Assembly: GCA_033977485.1 (NCBI GenBank)
Contig: CM066984.1
Coordinates: 111,273,251-111,337,250 of the forward strand
Length of the DNA stretch: 64,000 nt
Direction of reading: 5' to 3'
Origin: Hydrangea macrophylla
Taxonomy: Eukaryota; Streptophyta; Magnoliopsida; Cornales; Hydrangeaceae
Part shown: piece by piece, positions 57,479 to 64,000 of the stretch
Numbering within the stretch: position 1 is the stretch's first letter
Layout: every line of letters starts with the position of its first letter
Notes under the pieces: generated by a model
The model's input: only the letters and a program-made list of their open reading frames with translations
What the model was told of the DNA's origin: nothing
The model's database searches: none
Made by a program: the position numbers and the translations under genes

Positions 57479-60205
57479 CTACCGGCGTCGATCAGCATAA
57501 CTCTTATACCGGCTCTGAGCGGTTCTCATCCTCTCCTTGACCAAAGTAATCTTCTCATTGGTTTCTCTTACCAAATCTGGTCCCAACAACTCTGTATCCC
57601 CAACTTCTGCCCAACACCAAGGGGAACGACATGGTCGTCCGTACAATGCTTCGAACGGAGCCATACCGATACTCGTGTGGTAACTGTTGTTATAGGCGAA
57701 TTCAACCAACGGCAAGTGTGTCTCCCAAGATTCTTCAAAATCGATCACACAAGCCCTGAGCATATCTTCCATTATCTGATTAACACGCTCAGTTTGCCCA
57801 TCTGTCTGAGGGTGAAAAGCAGTACTCATCTTGAGCGAGGTTCCCATAGCTTCTTGCAGACTTTCCCAAAATCCAGAGGTAAAACGCGCGTCACGGTCTG
57901 ACACAATCGACACAGGTGCACCGTGAAGTCGCACAACTTGTTGTATGTACATCCGGCTCATCTTCTCTACCGGGTATGTCATACTATAAGCAATGAAATG
58001 AGCTGACTTCGTTAGTCGATCCACAATTACCCAAATAGCGTCATGATTCTGCTGCGACCGGGGTAATCCTACTACAAAATCCATCGTAATGTGCTCCCAC
58101 TTCCAACCAGGAATAGGTAGCGGTTGCAACAATCCTGACGGTCTCTGATGTTCGGTCTTGACTTGCTGACATGTCAAACACTTGGATACAAATTCGGCCA
58201 CGTCTTTCTTCATACCTTCCCACCAGAAATTTCTCTTCAAATCTTTGTACATCTTCGTTCCTCCCGGGTGAACTGTATATCTTGACTTATGCGCTTTTTC
58301 CAGGATATCCTTTCTTAACTCTTCATTACCTGGCACACATAATCTATTCCTGCACCGATATCCTCCATCGACTCCCACTTTCCATTCTGTCGGGTCTTTT
58401 TCTGACATCTTCATGAACCATGCCTGAAACTTCTCATCTTCTTTCTGAGCTCCAATGATGCGGTCGATAAGAACAGGCTGCAGGATAAGACATCCGAACA
58501 ATTGTCCTTTTCCTTCTTCAGCACTCTGTACATCGAATTCCGCCAACGTCTCCAAAGCTCGCCACTCTCTAACCATCAAGGAGGCAATCGTCCCACGAGT
58601 CTGTCGACTCAGGGCATCAGCAACCACATTAGTTTTACCCGGGTGATATTCTAACGTGAAGTCATAATCTTTGATCAGCTCCATCCATCTGCGTTGTCTC
58701 ATGTTCAGCTCTTTCTGTGTGAACAAATATTTCAAACTCTTGTGATCGGAGAACAAATCAAACTTCTCACCGTAGAGATAGTGTCTCCAAATCTTGAGTG
58801 CGAAAACTACTGCCGCCAATTCCAAATCATGAATGGGATAGTTCAACTCATTCGGCTTCAGCTGTCTGGATCCATAGGCGATCACCCTGCCATCTTGCAT
58901 AAGTACACACCCTAACCCTTGGTATGATGCGTCACTAAAGATAGTGAACTTCCCATCGGGCTTGGGTATTGCCAGTACCGGTGCGGTAGTGAGTCTCTCC
59001 TTCAACTCTAGAAAGGCTCGCTCATGCTTCTCTGTCCATTCGAACTTCAAATTCTTCTTCGTCAGCCCAGTTAAAGGCGCTGCTATCTTTGAGAATCCCT
59101 CAACGAATCTCCTGTAATAGCCTGCGAGTCCAAGAAAACTCCGAACTTCTGTAGGGTTGCTCGGCCTAACCCAGTTTGATACAGCATCGGTCTTGGATGA
59201 ATCCACTGAAATTCCTTGAGATGACACCTTGTGTCCCAAAAATTTCACTTCTTGTAACCAGAACTCACACTTACTGAACTTGGCATACAACTGCTGGTCC
59301 TTGAGCGTCTGCATCGCAATCCGTAGATGTTGCTCGTGTTCTTCTCTTGACTTAGAATAGATCAAAATATCATCAATAAAGACGATGACAAACTGACCTA
59401 AATAAGGTTTGAACACTCTGTTCATCAGATCCATAAACACTGCCGGGGCGTTCGTCATTCCAAACGGCATTGCCAGGAATTCATAATGACCATATCGGGT
59501 TCTGAAAGCAGTCTTAGGTATGTCTTCCTTCCGTACCCTCAACTGATGATATCCCGACCTCAGGTCTATCTTGGAAAATGTCGTAGCTCCTTGTAGTTGA
59601 TCAAACAAATCGTCAATCCGAGGCAAGGGATACTTGTTCTTGATAGTCACACGGTTCAGTTCTCTGTAGTCGATACACAATCTGACTGTCCCGTCCTTCT
59701 TCTTTACAAATAACACCGGTGCTCCCCAAGGCGATGTACTTGGGCGTACAAAACCTAGGCTCTCGAGCTCTTGAACTTGTTCCTTCAATTCCAACAGTTC
59801 TGTGGGGGCCATTCTGTAGGGAACCTTGGTGATCGGTACTGTACCCGGTATAAGCTCGATACAGAACTCTATACTTCTCTCGGGCGGTAGACCAGAAACA
59901 TCTTCAAACACTTCTTCGAAGTCCTTGACTACAGGTATAGATGACGCTGTCACCTCTGTACTGACGACTTCGATGTTGGCTAAGCATCTCGTGAGGAACA
60001 TATCTCCCGAAGGGTTACATTGAAAATCGAAGGGTTGATTCTCATTGTCGGGGAATGTAATTCTCTTCCTCGCACAATCCAACTTCACTTGATTCCGAGA
60101 GAGCCAATCCATTCCTAGGATTACGTCGAACTCCTTCATCGATAGGACAATCAGCCTTGCAGGGATCCCATGGTCTCCAAGCCGTAAGGGAAAATCCTTG
60201 CACAC
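57479..60205 (-). CDS. pol: Ty3-type Pol: protease remnant, RT, RNase H, integrase
   Basis: 908-codon open frame. Residues 1-60 are only the C-terminal part of the protease ([10 protein letters not shown] at 26-35); the catalytic Asp motif is gone. Reverse transcriptase spans about 125-310 with FIDD at 276-279. RNase H starts about 418 (FSDAS at 423-427). The integrase zinc site is H639, H646, C676, C679, and its catalytic triad D709, D770, E806 has the D-35-E spacing. The frame stops at a TAG after SYADRRR, before the integrase C-terminus. Apart from the missing protease half and this stop, the enzyme residues look intact, as expected of a young element. Supplied in trans, other copies could mobilise it. 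Confidence 0.95.
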   Translation of the reverse strand: MCKDFPLRLGDHGIPARLIVLSMKEFDVILGMDWLSRNQVKLDCARKRITFPDNENQPFDFQCNPSGDMFLTRCLANIEVVSTEVTASSIPVVKDFEEVFEDVSGLPPERSIEFCIELIPGTVPITKVPYRMAPTELLELKEQVQELESLGFVRPSTSPWGAPVLFVKKKDGTVRLCIDYRELNRVTIKNKYPLPRIDDLFDQLQGATTFSKIDLRSGYHQLRVRKEDIPKTAFRTRYGHYEFLAMPFGMTNAPAVFMDLMNRVFKPYLGQFVIVFIDDILIYSKSREEHEQHLRIAMQTLKDQQLYAKFSKCEFWLQEVKFLGHKVSSQGISVDSSKTDAVSNWVRPSNPTEVRSFLGLAGYYRRFVEGFSKIAAPLTGLTKKNLKFEWTEKHERAFLELKERLTTAPVLAIPKPDGKFTIFSDASYQGLGCVLMQDGRVIAYGSRQLKPNELNYPIHDLELAAVVFALKIWRHYLYGEKFDLFSDHKSLKYLFTQKELNMRQRRWMELIKDYDFTLEYHPGKTNVVADALSRQTRGTIASLMVREWRALETLAEFDVQSAEEGKGQLFGCLILQPVLIDRIIGAQKEDEKFQAWFMKMSEKDPTEWKVGVDGGYRCRNRLCVPGNEELRKDILEKAHKSRYTVHPGGTKMYKDLKRNFWWEGMKKDVAEFVSKCLTCQQVKTEHQRPSGLLQPLPIPGWKWEHITMDFVVGLPRSQQNHDAIWVIVDRLTKSAHFIAYSMTYPVEKMSRMYIQQVVRLHGAPVSIVSDRDARFTSGFWESLQEAMGTSLKMSTAFHPQTDGQTERVNQIMEDMLRACVIDFEESWETHLPLVEFAYNNSYHTSIGMAPFEALYGRPCRSPWCWAEVGDTELLGPDLVRETNEKITLVKERMRTAQSRYKSYADRRR

Positions 60206-60229
60206 GTGTCCTATCTTGACTGCGGCTCA

Positions 60230-60578
60230 TAATGGTGAGGTAGCCCTCAAAGCTTTCTCCAAACGATGAGGTAAAATACCCAAGGGTAGCTAACCTCCTC
60301 TTGTCCATCTCATTGTACTGAACAACGTCGAACATGCGGTCCATCCTTCTCAACCACTGTTCCGCTTTCCAGGGCTCCGCGGTACCCGCAAACTACTCGG
60401 GCCTGAGCGCACGGAATCTCTCCAGCAGCTAATCTCCAGTTTGGCGGTCTCGTTGGTTTTCATTCGCATTACTAACCCTCTTGAGACGTTTGACAAAGGC
60501 TTCAAACATTTCTGTGGGACCGGCAGCCTAAGGTGCCTCCTCATTTAAATTGATGTTCCTCCTTGGTCTCCCAGCCAT
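60230..60578 (-). pseudogene. gag fragment, 5' part only
   Basis: The start at 60576-60578 reads MAGRPRRNINLNEEAP and then a TAG. Gag sequence continues in pieces (TAEPWKAEQ-like, then RRMDRMFDVVQYNEMDKRR). It ends near 60230, where it joins protease sequence. The capsid C-terminus and the zinc knuckle are absent. Stops and at least one frame change are present. Confidence 0.8.
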
Positions 60579-61249
60579 TCTTAATTCATGATAATGATAA
60601 AAACATGATGATCATGCATGAAGCAGTAACATAAAGTAGTTTAAACAATGACGACATCCAGAAAGAGTAAATATCACTATATCACATACTCGTATAATAT
60701 CATAAGCATATAATAAAATCCAAATAAGCAACATATATCAAGTACACGCAGTCGAACTAGGGCTATCTAATAGCAAGGAGGTCGTATTCTTATTCTTGTT
60801 CTCCATACTCTGGGCTGTGGGCCATGCTGACTGTTCCGAGATTTGACTCAGGAAGTTCGTCAGTGCCTAAGCTATTTATGAGGGCTATGGTATGTCTTAA
60901 CTTCTTAGAAGCTCGGCTACTATCTGTCTGTAGGGGCATCATAAGTTACGACCATCTCGGCGAATTCTAAGTGGATACGTCTGAAGATATAAGGAGACTG
61001 CTATCATTCTTGTCGATGTGACAAGACAATCGTGTAATCATCTCTATGACGAAACCAATCTAGAATTCAAGTTCTAAACTAAGGACAAACGTTGCTAACC
61101 AACTAAAAACTAAAACTTAGTTGTTCGGTAAGCCTAAATTTGGTAAATCAGACTCGACTTAACTTGATTGTATAGCTTAGTAAAAACCTAAAGTTAATCT
61201 ATATCACTAATCTGTGGCGTGAATAACCGAACCTGGTCAATCTAGGTAA
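60579..61249 (-). other. Untranslated leader of the chromovirus
   Basis: About 670 bp between primer site and gag start. Non-coding, with no open frame. Confidence 0.7.
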
Positions 61250-61265
61250 CCAAGCTCTGATACCA
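61250..61265 (-). promoter_or_regulatory. Primer-binding site, initiator Met-tRNA
   Basis: On the - strand TGGTATCAGAGCTTGG, eight bases from the LTR edge at 61274. Same primer as the element at 48086. Confidence 0.95.
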
Positions 61266-61273
61266 CTAAATCC

Positions 61274-64000
61274 TGTCACGCCCCGACGTAGCATAAATAA
61301 GGAAAGCGTTTAATTTCCTTTATGGACCCGTAGGTCGCGACAGTTTGAAGGATCGATTCCGTCCCAAACGTTAAACAATAAAACATAATAATCAGAGTAA
61401 AGCAATCAAGGCTTACAAAAATTTTCTATCTTATTACATCTTATAAACCGGGGTCACTAAGGCACAAACCGCCTTGAAAATAAAATAATAGCTTAGTGTC
61501 TGTTACAGTCATCCTTAAAACAAAACAGTTTAAATCTCCAACAAATAAACTTAATGCATAAAATAAACAGTTTCTTTATTCCAACAGCAGCCACCTCAAT
61601 TAGCGTAGTCATACGTTTCTTCCTGGTTAAAACCTGAAAAGCCTGAACACGAATGTCCAGGACGCATCAACGTCGTCAGCTTCAAGAAGCTGGTGAGTAT
61701 TAAAAACATGACTTTGAATGTAAATCATACCCATTTACCTTTTTCCATTTTCAATTTACAAAATCAATAGTTTGATCATAAAAAAAGAATTCATTTTAGA
61801 GCACCACGAGGAATATATTAAAAGTTGTTCATTCATTAAAACACATGCTCGTGTATGAAATAATGCACCCCACTCATCTTACCGACTCTTTTCTCTCGAC
61901 AGACCCCACAACAACCCTCTATCTTACTCCTGTATATTTGAAACACTAAGATAGCCACACTTTAGCGACGGGGCGCCAGGGAGTGTCCAATGCCTCACAC
62001 TTTGAATACCCTAACCGCCATGCAAATACCGGGGCAACCCCTCTCGCAGTATCCAGACTTGAGTTATCAGGGAGTGTCCGTAGGCCACACTTTAGCACTA
62101 CCATGGGTGCCAGTGAGTGTCCAGTTTGCCACCGTCGCATTTCAAAGATACCCACGCCTCTTTTTCAACTACAATCACCACCGCAATCTCAATCACAATC
62201 ACAATCACAACCACAACCACAATCATAACCACAACCACATCTCATACTCTTTTCCACACTAACCATTACTCTTTCCACACTGACTGTCACTCACATGCAT
62301 GTACCACTGACCCACATGAATGTCATGAAACTCTAAAACATAAAGCACTTTACTGAATTAAAGGCATAACGCAAGTACGGGAATTGATAAGTCAAAACAC
62401 AACGTCCAACTCGCTCAAACATGAATAATTGGGGTTCTGTTTTAAATAAACTACCCAAACAGAACCTTAACAGTATATGAATTTCATCCAAACAGTCCCT
62501 TAGCACAAAACAACAAAAACCACAAACTGCCGGAAATCGCGCGCGCGGGCCGCTCGCGCGAAAGGTCGCTCGCGCGGGCCGCTCGCGCGATCTGGCCGAT
62601 TTCCTTTTTCTTTTATAAACTTTTCCATCTGCCTGGGGAAGCCAACCTCGCGCGCGCGGATCGCTCGCGCGATAATTCGCTCGCGCTGTCCGCTCGCGCG
62701 ATTTGGCCGATTTTCATTTTTCCTTTACAAAAACTCTTCCAACGGCCAAGGTACAGGAGAATCGCGCGCGCGAGCCGCTCGAGCGAGGGTCGCTCGCGCG
62801 GGCCGCTCGCGCGATCCTCGCGCGCGCGATCGTGGCGCGACCTTTCACTGAGGCTTCGTCTTCTTCCCCAGACTTCCTCTGTTTCAGTTTTAAGGGGTCA
62901 AAATGACCCATTTTGCAAACTGAAAGCAACCATACCTTATTATATATGGATTTCTTCGTTTTTGAACAAGGATTATGAATTTGAAATCAATTTTACATGA
63001 ATTAACCCGTAGCTCTTGAATTTTATGAAAAACTAAAATATGTCAAAACTTATTTTCTTATATACTTTCTTATGTGAACAAATTGGGCTCCAAAACTTTA
63101 ACAGTAGCATCTAGGGACCCCAATCTCCCTAAATCATCTCTAAAAAACTTATTTTGATTGAGTTTGGAAAATCTCCATTTTTTTTTCAAGTTATGAATTT
63201 CAACGTGAAATTTTCATGGAGTTAAACAAGAACACAAAATTAACACAGTAAACAAGCATAAGTTTACATTTGGAGTGAGTTTGGAATACTCACTGTGATT
63301 AAGAGATGAGTGATTGTTGAGAAAGATAAGCTTAATAAGAATTAACCCAAGCTTGACTATGGAGGATCAAGAGCTTCTTCTTTCTAAAAAAAAAGATCTG
63401 CAATTCTCTATCTCTCTGAACTCTCTCTATGTCTCTATATTTTAGTTGTGAATGTAAATTTCAGATTGTAAGTGTGTGAGTGTTGTATGTATAGGGAAGC
63501 CAAGCTTAGGCTACTTGGAGCCCAAGAACTACCAAGTTCACTCAACAAAAGAAATTTTGGTTTTAAATTCTGAAATTACCCAAATGATTCAGCATTATTC
63601 ATACGTATATACATGCATATACACTCTCAGATTATTGAAGAGCCAAGCTAGGCTAGTAGGGGTTCAAGCTAATGGTGTTTGGGAAATGCAACTTTTGGTC
63701 ACAAGAATACACACACACACACAAAGCATTCCCAAACAAGACTTAGTCAAATGATTACTTGCCATTAATGGAATAAAGCAAATGTCCAAATCGGTCACTT
63801 CCAAAATCTGTGGAAGCTCACATCGCGCGGACAGTTTTGAACATAAACTGGTATTTTCGGGGCGCGGTGGTCACCACAAAAATACAGGAAATTCATTTTG
63901 ACTTAAGAATTGATTTCCTGGTTTCATAAAAATACTGTTTGAGTAAAAAGGAAATATTTCCACCGTTTTGAAATACAGATTTTGAAATCCACACAGGTAT
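61274..64000 (-). mobile_element. 5' LTR of young chromovirus, cut by window end
   Basis: Matches 54071-56797 at a constant offset of 7,203. I saw five substitutions and no indel in 2,727 aligned bases. About 196 bp of this LTR lies beyond the window. CG-rich blocks are at 62537-62843. Confidence 0.97.

Larger units (their letters stand above)
54071..64000 (-). mobile_element. Ty3/gypsy chromovirus, nearly complete, non-autonomous
   Basis: Order on the - strand: LTR (64000 to 61274, cut by the window), primer site 61250-61265, leader, gag fragment, protease remnant, reverse transcriptase, RNase H, integrase, chromodomain, purine tract, LTR (56993 to 54071). The chromodomain places it among chromoviruses, probably the Tekay/Del clade. 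The interior (56994-61273, 4,280 bp) is short because gag and protease are partly deleted. Near-identical LTRs show very recent insertion. Confidence 0.95.

Overview
This is plant nuclear DNA, most likely from a eudicot. It is AT-rich, its genes are split by GT-AG introns, and most of the sequence is transposable elements. I recognise two host gene families. One is an L-type lectin receptor kinase, present as an apparently intact copy and a damaged tandem duplicate. The other is a DAO-like 2-oxoglutarate/Fe(II) dioxygenase, spread over 17.4 kb by transposon-filled introns. No rRNA gene, free-standing tRNA gene or CRISPR array was seen.

Layout. 321-8935 is duplication copy A, with the lectin receptor kinase gene (exons 4880-6125 and 7012-7838, + strand). 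8936-14817 is a spacer with a decayed repeat region, tandem repeats, a GC-rich hAT-type element and a MITE. 14818-27595 is duplication copy B. Its kinase copy (19701-22239) has lost the lectin domain, the membrane segment and the kinase N-lobe by an in-frame deletion, and the kinase C-lobe is interrupted by a 284-bp MITE. Copy B has grown by about 4 kb through several datable insertions: a 1.9-kb hAT-type element with another element inside it, a solo LTR holding a MITE that holds a hAT element, and others. 27930-28505 is one end of a CACTA-like element.

28833-46269 (- strand) is the dioxygenase gene: exon 3 at 28833-29081, exon 2 at 32811-33129, exon 1 at 45942-46269. Its introns hold four solo LTRs with intact 5-bp target duplications (one nested inside another), a Tourist MITE, a Stowaway MITE, a LINE tail, a Helitron-like element and a 0.5-kb tandem duplication. 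The exon 1 start region appears to have lost about 13 nt, so the gene may be dead or may use another start.

46270-54070 is intergenic repeat space: Helitron-like elements, a truncated Ty3-type element (LTR, primer-binding site and gag remnant, 48086-51090) and an array built on the palindrome TTCGAA. 54071 to the window end is a very young Ty3/gypsy chromovirus on the - strand. Its two 2.9-kb LTRs are nearly identical. The interior is internally deleted between gag and protease and carries a stop in integrase. The right LTR runs off the window.

The host genes do not form a pathway together. The main story is genome dynamics: a tandem duplication followed by asymmetric decay, and repeated LTR insertion and excision inside one gene. 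A recurring pattern is that unrelated mobile elements each carry clusters of their own short palindrome.
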